A stretch of 64,000 nt of DNA from Hemerocallis citrina (lineage: Eukaryota; Streptophyta; Magnoliopsida; Asparagales; Asphodelaceae): NCBI GenBank assembly GCA_017893485.1, contig CM030366.1, positions 199,359,835-199,423,834 of the forward strand, read 5' to 3'. The position numbers and the translations under genes are program-made. Positions 1 through 9,647 of the stretch are shown here, in pieces. Position 1 is the stretch's first letter. Each line of letters starts with the position of its first letter. Under the pieces are notes generated by a model. That model did not search any database, had not been told where the DNA came from, and worked only from the letters and a program-made list of their open reading frames with translations.

Positions 1-489
1 CCTCGGACCTATGTAGTATGGGATGCATAGAATCCGAACAAGTGTGCATTAGTGTCATATAATACAAATAACTGCATTAAGGACTAAGTGCACAATCATA
101 ACACGACATCAATAGGGTAGTCCCTTTAGTTTGACATGTGACAAGTTTGTGTTTGTTAAATATGAAAAATGAGTTATACTATTTCCGGCATAGAGATGAT
201 AGCCGTGTATAATGTTCGTCGGTTGAATAAACTGACGTACCCACAGTTTTATATGCAGGGTAATGACATGATAAAGAGGAACAGATGCTTAAAGATTATT
301 CAATGTTGTTGTACATTTATTCAATTGTTGTAAATTTTACTTTCGCTGTGCAATGTAAAGTGTAAAGTTTTATGTAAACTCTGATGTAAAGTGAAAAGTT
401 CAAATTTCCTTGTAAAATTATACTAAATGAAGTGGAAAGATCCTGTAGAACTCTCGAATTCAGTTGTATTTGGGATTCGGGGCGTTACA
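1..489. repeat. 3' part of a long LTR cut by the window edge
   Basis: The stretch ends in GGGGCGTTACA at 479-489. This is the usual right terminus of plant LTRs of the form TGTAAC...GTTACA, the same style as the solo LTR at 44543-48858. The left terminus is outside the window. No coding sequence is visible. The five bases after it (490-494, GAGTT) would be one copy of the target duplication. Whether it is a solo LTR or part of a full element cannot be decided. Confidence 0.5.
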
Positions 490-835
490 GAGTTGTATCA
501 CATATAACGTTTGAAAAAGTACACTATACTCATTTTGTCCGTTAACTTTGGTTTTTGCTCTTTATTCTTATCAGTTCCACACAATCCAGAATAATAAAAT
601 GTATCCCCGTGAAAATGATACTAGGAATACTAATGAAATAAGTAAACTGTGTGATGAACAATTATAACCAATCACACATTGAAAGTTTTAAAGGTACATC
701 TGCTCAAGCAAGTTTCTTGAATGCCATTCTCTTCTGTACGTTACGGTTATTTGCAACAATACATTTCTTTTCTGAATGATGTGCAGAATCTGTATACATG
801 CTAACTATCCATAAGTACAATAATCAATCAATATG
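490..835. other. AT-rich sequence, no feature seen
   Basis: No reading frame, repeat or RNA gene is recognisable between the LTR end at 489 and the Tat element at 841. It is the insertion site of the Tat element: the last five bases (836-840, AGTAG) are duplicated at 14734-14738. Confidence 0.4.
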
Positions 836-840
836 AGTAG

Positions 841-1406
841 TGATATGGGTCAGGAATAACGTGGCCCATCCTGGACCACTGGATCCCCTCAGGATATGCG
901 CCCCTTCTGATCCTTCTGATCTACCACATCAGCACTGGAAAACCGCCCGGAGCTCTGCCACGTCAGCCCGGAAACCGCTCCGGCGACTGCCACGTCAGCC
1001 CTATACCGCCCGGCTTTCCACCGCTTCAGCCACTCGGGTAATTGGGTCTAGACCCGATTGGCTTCCTCTATAAATACCAGACCCTCCCCCCTGCCTACAG
1101 GTAATCAATCTTTTTCCACCAAAACCCTAGTTACTGTTGCTCTAGCTTAAGTGACTGACTAGATCGTCGGAGAGTCTGCCACCGGGACCAACCCCGGTGT
1201 TTCTAGACCGTCTGCAGGTACACCAGACCTCGGATCCGAGCCACCTGATCCGAGCCGAGCATCCAGCCTCGCCCCAGTCCAGCCTGTCACCGGTACCGCT
1301 CGGCCAGCCGAGGGTCGTCTGACCAGTAGCTTCCTCCTTCCAATACAAATCGAGTAAGAACTCACACCTGGTGCATCCACACGTCTCCCAGAAACAAACC
1401 GCATCA
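841..1406 (+). repeat. 5' LTR of the Tat element
   Basis: It runs from TGATATGGGTCAGG to CCGCATCA, has canonical TG...CA ends and is 566 bp long. It matches the 3' LTR at 14147-14733 along its whole length apart from about ten substitutions and a 21-bp block present only in the 3' copy. It carries the promoter (TATAAATA at 1069). Confidence 0.95.
1069..1076 (+). promoter_or_regulatory. TATA box in the Tat 5' LTR
   Basis: TATAAATA preceded by a GC-rich stretch and followed by CCAGACCCTCC. The same box is present in the 3' LTR at 14396-14403. Transcription would start about 30 bp downstream and enter gag-pol. Confidence 0.6.
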
Positions 1407-1409
1407 GGT

Positions 1410-1426
1410 TGGCGCCGTCTGTGGGA
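1410..1426 (+). other. Primer-binding site of the Tat element
   Basis: TGGCGCCGTCTGTGGGA lies four bases after the LTR end. It has the TGGCGCC core shared by many plant gypsy primer-binding sites. The exact tRNA was not checked. Confidence 0.8.
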
Positions 1427-1434
1427 AAGCTACT

Positions 1435-3240
1435 TTGGAAGCCGACCCAAGCCCGACCATCAAGGTACCTCGACAGCCGAACTCTCATGGCCCCCGAAGC
1501 CAAGAAGGCTGCTACCTTCGCACCCCAGCGGGACTTGCCACCGCCGAGCCACGCGCATCCAAGCACAGGGCTCCCCGTCAGGGACCCCAGAAGAGCGCCA
1601 CCCGTCCAGCCCAGCCCGACCTACGGGGGGTAATCATCAACCGACAGGTTAGTCGCAGCAGGGGAAGGGCCGCTTCCAACTCGGCCCCGAACCATCCAAA
1701 ACCACCGCCCGAAGGACGGAGGCCAGCGCTCAGCCGCATCGGAAGGCAACCTCCGGCCCAACCGGCCCGGGTCGAGGGAGCCCCAGTCACTCACCAGGAG
1801 TTCCAGGACTTCCGAAGGGAAATTCTTGGGGCTCTCCGACGGGCCCCCAGGGAGGAAGTCCGCCATTCCCAAACCAGGTCGGACGCCGAGGCCAGCGTGT
1901 CCCGCCCATCAACAATCCCGCCAGAGGATGATGGCGAACTCCTAAGGTGCCTCCAAGAAATGGAGGATCGCCTCGATCACATAGGCGACGGCGGCCCCAG
2001 AGCGGCTCAGGGGTACAGACCTGTCCAACCTCCTTTCTCTGCCCTCATCCTCTAAGCGGAAATACCTCGGAATTTCCGACCACCTCAGTTCGAAACCTAT
2101 GACGGCGAGGGAGATCCTGCTGATCACATGGTGGGTTTCAAAACCCTGATGATGATTCACAGCGCTTCGGATCCCCTGCTGTGCCGAGCATTCCCTGCCA
2201 CCCTCTGGGGTCCGGCTCGTGAATGGTTCTCTAAATTGACCCCCGGCTCCATATACTCCTTCGACCAACTGGAGGGCAATTTCCTTGCCCACTTTGTCAC
2301 CAGCCGGAAGGCCGAGAGGACAAGTGCTTCTTTGCTTGGACTCAGGCAGAAGGAAGGGGAGTCGCTCAGGGTGTTTGTCCGGAGGTTCACCGCAGAGGCA
2401 AGGTCGGTTTCCTCCCTTGATCCTGGCGTCGCCACCGCGGCATTTCGGCACAACGTCCGTCATGGACAACTGAAGGCCTCTCTGGCAAAGAAACCCCCCA
2501 TCGATTTTTCCGACCTCCTCAACAGGGTCGAGAAGTACATTAGGGTGGAAGAGGCTCTGAACCCGGAAGATTCCAGGGAGGCCCTCGGGAAAGGAAAGCG
2601 GAAGGCCGAGGAAGTCGAGCCATCAAAGAAGGCTCCAAGGGACGCGGGTACCATGAAGAAGGTCCCTCCTGTCCCTCGCTTCGAGAGGTATACCCCGCTA
2701 ACCCAAAATGTGTCCTCCATTCTCTTGGCGATCGAGGACAGGGACCTCGTCCAGTATCCTCCTTGTCCGTCGAACAATACCAGCAAGAAAATGGATCAGC
2801 GGATCTACTGCCGCTTCCACCGAGACAACGGGCACGACACGGATCACTGCCCCGCCCTGAAAGACGAGATCGAAGCCCTCATTCAGCGAGGGTACCTTCG
2901 GGAGTACAAGCGAGAGGAAGCTCGGGGGCAGAGGGACACGAGGAACCGGAGGACCCCACCTCCTCCTCGAGCTCCCCTGCAGCTCCTCGAGCGAGAGCAG
3001 GAGCTTGATGAGCCTGATGGCCAAGCCATATTACACTGCGTCCACGGGGGGCCCATGGAAGGGGAATCCAATACTTCCCACAAGGCGTTCATTCGGGATG
3101 TTAACGCCGTCCAAGGTCTTCTCCCCCCTCAGATTCAACAACTCCCCGTCTCCTTCTCGGGGGAAGACCTGGAGGGGGTGCGGCTCCCTCATTGCGATGC
3201 CCTCGTTATCAATCTCAGCATGGCCAATTTCGACGCTTGA
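1435..3240 (+). pseudogene. gag: gag region of the Tat element, interrupted
   Basis: Encodes the capsid precursor that packages the element RNA in cytoplasmic particles. From 1435 one frame is open except for TAA at 2053-2055 and TGA at 3238-3240. The N-terminal third is low-complexity and rich in Pro and Arg. About 2086-2550 matches the plant retrotransposon gag domain (FETYDGEGDP, then a W-REWF type core). A plant-specific Cys/His motif, CRFHRDNGHDTDHC, is at 2809-2850. A more typical Tat start, ATG with product MAPEAKKAA, is at 1487 in another frame, so a frameshift between about 1600 and 1640 is likely as well. The protease follows in the same frame. Confidence 0.85.
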
Positions 3241-3750
3241 CAGTTCCTTGTGGATAACGGGAGTTCGGTCAACATTCTGTTTCTCGAAGCTTTCGAGAAC
3301 CTAAAGCTGCCCCGTAGCAAGCTCAAGCCGGCAGGGTACACCTTGCACGGGTTTTCGGGCGTCCCGATGACAATTGAGGGGATCGTCACACTGGACATCA
3401 TGGCAGGTACGGCCCCAAACCGAAGAACCGAGTCCATGGACTTCATGGTTGTCAACGTCAAGGCAGCCTACAATGCAATACTCGGTCGCCCGGGCCTCTG
3501 CTCCCTCCAGGCTGTCCCCTCGGCCTATCACCAGAAGATGAAGTTCCCTACCAGTACCGGGGTAGGAGTGGTCTGGGGGAACCAGGAAGCTGCTCGCTCA
3601 TGCTACATGACAGCAATCGGGAGCGGCGTGTTTCCCCTCGACGCCGTCGAGATGCAGCCCCAAACGACCCAGCTGGAGCCCGAGTCGGCAGACGAGCTGG
3701 AAGATGTCTCGTTCGAGACGAGGGATCCGTTGAAGCACTTTCGAGTAAGT
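3241..3750 (+). pseudogene. Aspartic protease region of the Tat element
   Basis: Retroviral-type aspartic protease that would cut the polyprotein. It starts directly after the TGA at 3238-3240 and stays in the gag frame. The active-site loop reads VDNGSSVNILF (Asp at 3253-3255), with Asn where most aspartic proteases have Thr or Ser; this variant is not rare in plant gypsy elements, as far as I recall. The flap/C-terminal motif ILGRPGL is at 3478-3498. Soon after, near 3745-3755, homology moves from frame 1 to frame 3. This is a frameshift mutation, or less likely a programmed one. The stop just before the protease makes expression as gag-pro impossible without readthrough. Confidence 0.8.
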
Positions 3751-5075
3751 TGCTCCCTCCTCCTCACCTTAAGACCGCCCTCATCACCTGCATTCACCGC
3801 AATGTCGACCTCTTCGCCTGGAAGCCTTCTGACATGCCCGGTATCTCCGAGGATCTCATCATGCACAAACTCAGCGTGATCCCTGGGTCGAAGCCGGTTG
3901 TCCAAAAGCGACGTAAGTTTGCCCCGGAGCGACAGCAGGCGGTCAATGCGGAAGTCGACAAGCTCCTGACCGCTCACTTCATCCAAGAAGTCAGCTATCC
4001 CGAGTGGCTGGCGAACGTCGTCATGGTCAAGAAGGCAAGCGGAAGCTAGAGGATCTGTATAGATTTTACGGACCTCAACAAAGCGTGCCCCAAGGATCCA
4101 TTCCCCCTCCCCAGAATCGATGCTCTTATCGATGCAACATCCGGTCACGAGCTTCTATCCTTTATGGATGCCTTCTCAGGATACAACCAGATCCGCATGT
4201 TCCCTCTTGACATCGCCAAGACGTCCTTCGTCACGGACCAGGGGCTATACTGTTACAGGGTCATGCCCTTCGGGCTGAAGAACACCGGCGCCACTTATCA
4301 GAGGCTCATCAACCGGATCTTCAAGGAGCAAATCGGGCGCAATATGGAAGTGTACGTAGACGACATGCTTGTCAAGAGCCAGAAGGGGAAAGATCACATC
4401 GCCGATCTAGAGGAGGCCTTCGGGGTCCTTCGAACCCATAACATGAGACTCAATCTGGCCAAATGCGCCTTCGGTGTCTCCGCGGGAAAGTTTCTTGGCT
4501 TCATTGTCAACCAGCGAGGCATCGAGGCGAACCCCGAAAAGATCCAGAACATATTAGACATGGCCGCTCCCAGGAACATCAAAAAGGTCCAGCGGCTGAC
4601 GGGAAGACTGGCGGCCATCGGTCGTTTCCTCTCTAAGTCTGGAGAGAAGTCTCTTCCGTTCTTCAAAGCCCTGTGCGGCACCGGAGGGTTCGAGTGGTGT
4701 GCCCAACAGCAAGAGGCATTCGCCCAATTGAAGGAGTACCTCACAAACCCTTCCCTCCTCAGCAAGCCTGAACTGGGAGAGCCACTCTGGCTCTACCTGT
4801 CAAGTTCGGAGAAGGTGCTCAGCACCGTTCTCGTTCGGGAGGAAGAGGGATCACAGAAACCTCTGTACTATGTCAGTAAGGTCCTGCTTGATGCCGAGAC
4901 CAGATACTCTCGGATGGAGAAAGTAGCATATGCCCTGATCATGGCCTCGCGGAAACTCCGTCCATATTTTCAATCTCACTCGGTCCAGGTACTGACAGAC
5001 CAACCCCTGAAGGCCGTGCTCTACAAGCCGAAGAGCTCGGGTCGACTCGTCAAATGGTCGATCGAGCTCAGGTAG
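3750..5075 (+). pseudogene. Reverse transcriptase and first RNase H of the Tat element
   Basis: Copies element RNA into cDNA and removes the RNA strand. In frame 3 the order is the conserved approach (HRNVDLFAWKPSDMPGIS), the fingers, then DFTDLNKACPKDPFPLP, FMDAFSGYNQI, MPFGLKNTGATYQ and the catalytic YVDD (4353-4364). The gypsy-type RNase H follows (LYYVSKVLLDAETRYSRMEK at about 4860-4920). TAG at 4047-4049 replaces the Trp expected before RICIDFTDL, and TAG at 5073-5075 ends the frame. Both lie at conserved positions and otherwise reading is continuous, so they are recent point mutations. Confidence 0.9.
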
Positions 5076-5640
5076 TATGACATTGGCTATCAACCCAGAA
5101 CAGCCATCAAGGGGCAGGCGCTCGCAGAATTCATCACGGAATGCACCATCTCCGAGCATCCCGCAAGCAAAGGGGTCGACCTGACGTGGGAAGTTTACGT
5201 CGATGGCTCCTCCTGCGAGGCGGGTAGCGGAGCTGGCATCATTCTGCGAGGTCCAGATGGTTTTCTTCTCCAGTACTGCCTCCGCCTCAACTTCCCGGCC
5301 TCCAACAACGAGGCCGAGTACGAGGCCATGATCGCCGGGCTCACCCTGGCTCATCGGGCCGGCGCCAGACAGATCTGGGCTTTTAGCGACTCCCAGCTCG
5401 TGGTCAACCAGATCACCGGGGAGTACGAGGCCCGCGACGATCGAATGGTCCGTTACCGAGCCATAGTTCAACGCCTACTGACGTCCTTCGACGAGTCGGC
5501 TGTTCTGAGAATACCCCGGGAACAGAATGTCCAGGTTGACGCCCTGTCAAAGCTGGCTTCCTCATCCTTCGAAGGTCTCGACCGCACGGTCCTGATCGAA
5601 GTCATGTTGAAACCGAGCATAGACATCCCGGAGGTCCTTT
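5076..5640 (+). pseudogene. Second (archaeal-type) RNase H domain of the Tat element
   Basis: A complete second RNase H stands between the first one and integrase. The acidic residues are visible: YVDGSS (Asp 5202), NNEAEYEA (Glu 5316), FSDSQLVV (Asp 5388) and VDALSK (Asp 5538). An extra RNase H captured after the original is a known property of Tat-lineage elements and is the best single marker for this assignment. It has no stop of its own in frame 3, but is cut off from RT by the TAG at 5073. Confidence 0.85.
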
Positions 5641-6920
5641 GTATTGAAGACGGAGCTCCCCCCGACGACTGGACCACTCTTATTAAGCGATTTCTCGTCC
5701 AGGGAGAGCTCCCCGAAGACCGAGCTGAGGCGAGAAGGGTCAGGACCCGAGCAGAAAGATTCACAATGATCGACTCAACACTCTTCAAAAGGTCCTACAC
5801 AACCTCGGATGGCCGACCCTATCTCCGCTGCCTCACTCCCGATGAAGCCAGATATGCTCTTAAGGAGCTGCACGAAGGGATCGGCGGATGCCACATAGGA
5901 AGCCGCTCGCTCGCGCGAAAGGCTTTAAATCACGGGTACTACTGGTCCACCATGTTGCAAGACGCCCTAACCCTTGTCAAGAAGTGTGGTCCCTGTCAAA
6001 GGTTCTCGCCCATCAAAAGGGCTCCACAGGCAAACCTCTGGTCCATGGCCAGTCCGACCCCCTTCGCAATGCGGGGGATGGATCTGGTAAGCCCCTTTCC
6101 AAAGGCAATAGGGCAACGGAAGTTTCTCATTGTGGCGATCGACTACTTTACAAAATGGATCGAGGCAGAGCCGTTAGCAATGATCACCGAGCAACAGACT
6201 CAACAATTCTTCTGGAAGCACATCGTATGTCGGTTCGGGATCCCTCAAGTGCTCGTCACCGACAATGGGACCCAATTCGCGGGTAAGCATTTCCACAAGT
6301 TCTGCGAAGATCTCGGGATTCAGCAGCGCTTCTCGTCAGTATGTCATCCCCAGTCCAACGGGCAAGCGGAGAACGCAAACCGTCAGATCCTCGACGGACT
6401 CAAGAAGCGACTCGATAATTCCTCTAAGGGGTTATGGGTCGATGAACTGCCAAACGTTCTCTGGGCCCACTGAACGACGAAAAGGATCCCGACAGGGGAG
6501 TCGCCCTTCAATCTGACGTACAGCGCAGAGGTTGTCATTCCCCTGGAAATAGGGATCCCCTCTCCCCGGATCATGGCCTTCGACAAAGCGAGCAACTCCT
6601 TACAGCTACGAGCTGACCTGGATCTCATTGACGAGGTCAGGGAGAAGTCGGCCATTAGAAGGAGCATCTACCAGCAAAGGATTGAGAGGTTCTACAACAA
6701 GAAGGTGTGCCCAACCGACATTAAACTCGGAGATCTTGTCCTCCGGAAGCTGGCGGTATCCAACCCCGGCCAGAAAAGAAAGTTGGCACCAAACTGGGAG
6801 GGCCCTTACAAGGTATCAGAGGTCGTACGACCGGGCACCTATCGCCTGACCAACACCGACGGCAAGCCCATCAAGAGACCCTGGAACGCGGAGCACTTAA
6901 TTAAGTTCTTAGGAGAGTAA
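5641..6920 (+). pseudogene. Integrase of the Tat element
   Basis: Inserts the cDNA into the genome. The zinc-binding HHCC is complete (His 5871, His 5892, Cys 5985, Cys 5994). The DDE triad is present: Asp 6081 in MDLVSPFPK, Asp 6261 in VTDNGTQF and Glu 6369 in GQAEN. TGA at 6471-6473 replaces the Arg normally found in LWAYRTT. The C-terminal domain then continues in frame to TAA at 6918-6920 (GDLVLRK, LAPNWEGPY, WNAEHLIKF). No chromodomain is seen, as expected for Tat rather than chromoviruses. Confidence 0.9.
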
Positions 6921-7098
6921 CCTCCATGTAAAATGTAATGATTGTAATCGGCAGGCCGTGCCTAGTGTTTTGTAAAGTCCTGTAAACGGCACGTCATGCC
7001 TAGTCTTTTGTAATGCTCATATATTGTAGACATGCCAGCTTTCTTAAAACAAGCCCATGGCTTCAAAACTTGTAACAAATAAAGGATAGATCACAAGA

Positions 7099-7740
7099 TC
7101 GGCGCTCGTATATAGCGCGAGCCCAAACAGCTTCCCTTACAAGCTTAGGGTTCGGCGCTCGGATAACAGCACGAGCCCAAACAGCTTCCCTTACAAGCTT
7201 AGGGTTCGGTGCTCGGATAACAGCGTGAGCCCAAAAAGCTTTCCTTACAGGCTTAGGGTTCGGCGCTCGAATAACAGCCCGAGCCCAAAACAGCTTCCCT
7301 TACAAGCATAGGGTTCGGCGCTCGGATAACAGTGCGAGCCCAAACAACTTCCCTTACAAGCTTAGGGTTCGGCGCTCGGATAACAGCGCGAGCCCAAACA
7401 GCTTCCCTTACAAGCTTAGGGTTCGGCGCTTGGATAACAGCGCGAGCCCAAACAGCTTCCCTTACAAGCTTAGGGTTCGGCGCTCGGATAACAGCGCGAG
7501 CCCAAACAGCTTCCCTTACAAGCATAGGGTTCGGCGCTCGGATAACAGCGCGAGCCCAAACAGCTTCCCTTACAAGCATAGGATTCGGCGCTCGGATAAC
7601 AGCGCGAGCCCAAACAGCTTCCCTTACAAGCTTAGGGTTCGGCACTCGGATAACAGCGCGAGCCCAAACAGCTTCCATTACAAGCTTAGGGTTCGGCGCT
7701 CGGATAACAGCGCGAGCCCAAACAGCTTCCCTTACAAGCA
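7099..7740 (+). repeat. Tandem array 1 of the Tat 3' region, 54-bp unit, about 12 copies
   Basis: Twelve near-identical units of 54 bp (one of 55) start at about 7099, 7150, 7204, 7258, 7313, 7367, 7421, 7475, 7529, 7583, 7637 and 7691. Each unit contains an inverted repeat: arms GGGTTCG(g)CGCT and AGCGCGAGCCC around an 8-nt loop, with one bulged G. Long open frames cross the array in several phases only because 54 is a multiple of three. Tandem repeats in the 3' untranslated region are known from Tat elements. Array 2 at 12380 carries the same hairpin. Confidence 0.9.
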
Positions 7741-8190
7741 GTTGCCTTTCTCGCCGGTATGGGGGCTCGGCATCCGTCCCTCGCTTGGTTTGGGCTCCTC
7801 AGAGCCCATCAACCTAGGGACGAGGCGACATCCGCCAGCCACGCCCGCACCGTCTCTCCCCAAGAACATGTGCAGGAGCTCGGCATTGACCCCGAGCAAG
7901 GCGGGTGCCTTCTCCCAAGGCACCCGACCCTGACGCTCGGCGGCGACCCTCTGCTACGCCTGCAATTGCCTTTCTCACCGGTATGGGGGCTCGGCATCCG
8001 TCCCTCGCTCGGTTTGGGCTCCTCAGAGCCCATCAATCTAGGCACGAGGCGACATCCGCCGGCCACGCCCGCACCGTCTCCCCCCGAGAACATGTGCAGG
8101 AGCTCGGCGTCGGCCCCGAGCAAGGCGGGTGCCCTCTCCAAGGGCACCGCGACCTCGACGCTCGATGGCGACCTCGACGCTCTTGCAACT
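7741..8190 (+). repeat. 224-bp tandem duplication in the Tat 3' region
   Basis: Two copies with a period of 224 bp start at 7741 and 7965 (CCTTTCTC at 7745 and 7969). The block between the start and GGTGCC...AAGGCACC is about 95% alike. The copies diverge at their right ends. No coding function is apparent. Confidence 0.8.
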
Positions 8191-8330
8191 GGTTCTCTCA
8201 CAAGCATGGCTCGACAAACTGCTCGACGACCCACAATCATGTGTTGACAAAAATTTTATTAAGGTTTAGAGCATCCACCTCCGGCAGATGCCCCGAGCCT
8301 CGAGTCGAACTATTGACCACCCTCTCACCC

Positions 8331-8660
8331 GCGAACAACTCGGGGTTTACGACTTTTACAAACCTAAACCCCGAACTGTTTGAGGATGGCAGGGGGGCCA
8401 TCGACCCGCTGCTCTCTCCGTCCCGGAACAAACGCTCCGAGCGTTCGAGCTGTTCAGCTGACCCTTCTCTCGCCTGCGAACAACTCGGGGTTTACGGCTC
8501 TTACGAGCCCAAAACCCCGAATTGTTCGAGGACGGCAGAAGAGCCACCAAGCTTCGGCTCTCTCCGAACTCCCGAAACGATCGGTCGGCCCACCGCTCAC
8601 CAACGAACAACCTGGGGTCTCACGACCATAACGACCTGAACCCCGAATAGTCCGAGGGTG
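8331..8660 (+). repeat. Three degenerate 125-145-bp repeats
   Basis: GCGAACAACTCGGGGTTTAC starts at about 8331 and again at 8476, and a weaker copy (ACGAACAACCTGGGG) at 8603. Each is followed by an inverted counterpart (CCCCGAACTGTTTGAGG, CCCCGAATTGTTCGAGG), so each copy is also an imperfect hairpin with arms near AACAACTCGGGG and CCCCGAATTGTT. Confidence 0.7.
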
Positions 8661-9043
8661 ATCGGTGTGCCTCCGATCCGGGATACTCGGAAATATTATA
8701 TTCTCTGGACACCTGCCTTTGGCAGGCACCCGAGTCAGATGACTCACTGCTTGACAACTGACAAGGATAGTGGTGATTATATAGCCCACTGAGGCCCTCA
8801 TTTATTGTGTCTGGGAATGCAAAATGATGGAAGGCGAAACGTCGCCATAAATGTTCATGGGAATGCGAAACATCGCAATTAATGACGCAGTTGCATCAGT
8901 TGCGACCCTTCGTAGATTTCACACTGACCACCCTCGGCATCCGAGGCAATCAAGGTTTCGGAAAACGAATGTTCTTATTGATTACTCATTGCTTACAACT
9001 CAATAAACGTTGGTACAAATACAAAGAAAAGAAGGCTCACAAC

Positions 9044-9495
9044 TCACTCGCACTCGCCAGGGAACTCAAATTCAGGGCTCCTATTACGCTCGGTTTGGCC
9101 GACCATGGAAGACGCTCCCGCCACCGAGCTCCCCGCATCATCCGGCTGGGCCTCAACCAGCGAGAATGGCAGCGACCGCCCCGGGGTGGAGTTGCTCGCC
9201 TCTTCAACCAGACCCGCACCCAATATGAGCTTCAGCCGACGAACCTCCAATTCTTTCTCCATAACGGCCTCACGAAGAAAAGACTCCGAAGCCGAGCGCC
9301 CACTAGAGGCATCCGAGACCGACTAGTCCGTCTCGATGACCCACCAGTCCCGGTCGGCTACGATTTTCCTCAAACGGGCCACCTCTAGGCCGAGCTCCCT
9401 TGACTTGTTCAGAAAATAATTCTTGGCGGCCTCTCGGTCCCGAGCCAACTTTCGTTGATGAGCCAGAACGGGATCGGCGTTCCGAATCCCACACG
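9044..9495 (-). pseudogene. Distal antisense ORF or last exon of the antisense gene
   Basis: On the minus strand a plausible splice acceptor (TTTTCTTTTGGTAG) precedes a frame reading HQRKLARDREAAKNYF, then VARLRKIVADRDWW. An in-frame TAG follows near 9328, after which the frame runs on (MEKELEVRRLKL...) to TGA at 9044. The composition is charged and heptad-like, consistent with a coiled coil, and resembles the end of exon 3 of the antisense gene upstream. It could be a fourth exon skipped by the stop at 9648, or a separate unit. No family was recognised. Confidence 0.35.
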
Positions 9496-9647
9496 TCTAC
9501 CAAAAGAAAAACAAATATCACAAAAGCGCAAGTGTTGAAGGGTCGGCATAAAAAGTATATTTCATTTCTTCTCAAAATTTTCATACAAAAAACCGCGGTG
9601 GCCAGTCCGCTGTAGGAGTCTACATCAAAAACAAAAAACAAAAACAT

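Noticed and set aside
3740..3760. Programmed -1 frameshift between protease and RT of the Tat element
   Set aside because: No slippery heptamer or following pseudoknot was recognised, and the element has many other lesions; a simple indel is more likely.
7099..7740. CRISPR-like regular repeats
   Set aside because: Units are contiguous with no unique spacers, the arms form the repeat itself, and the context is a plant retrotransposon.
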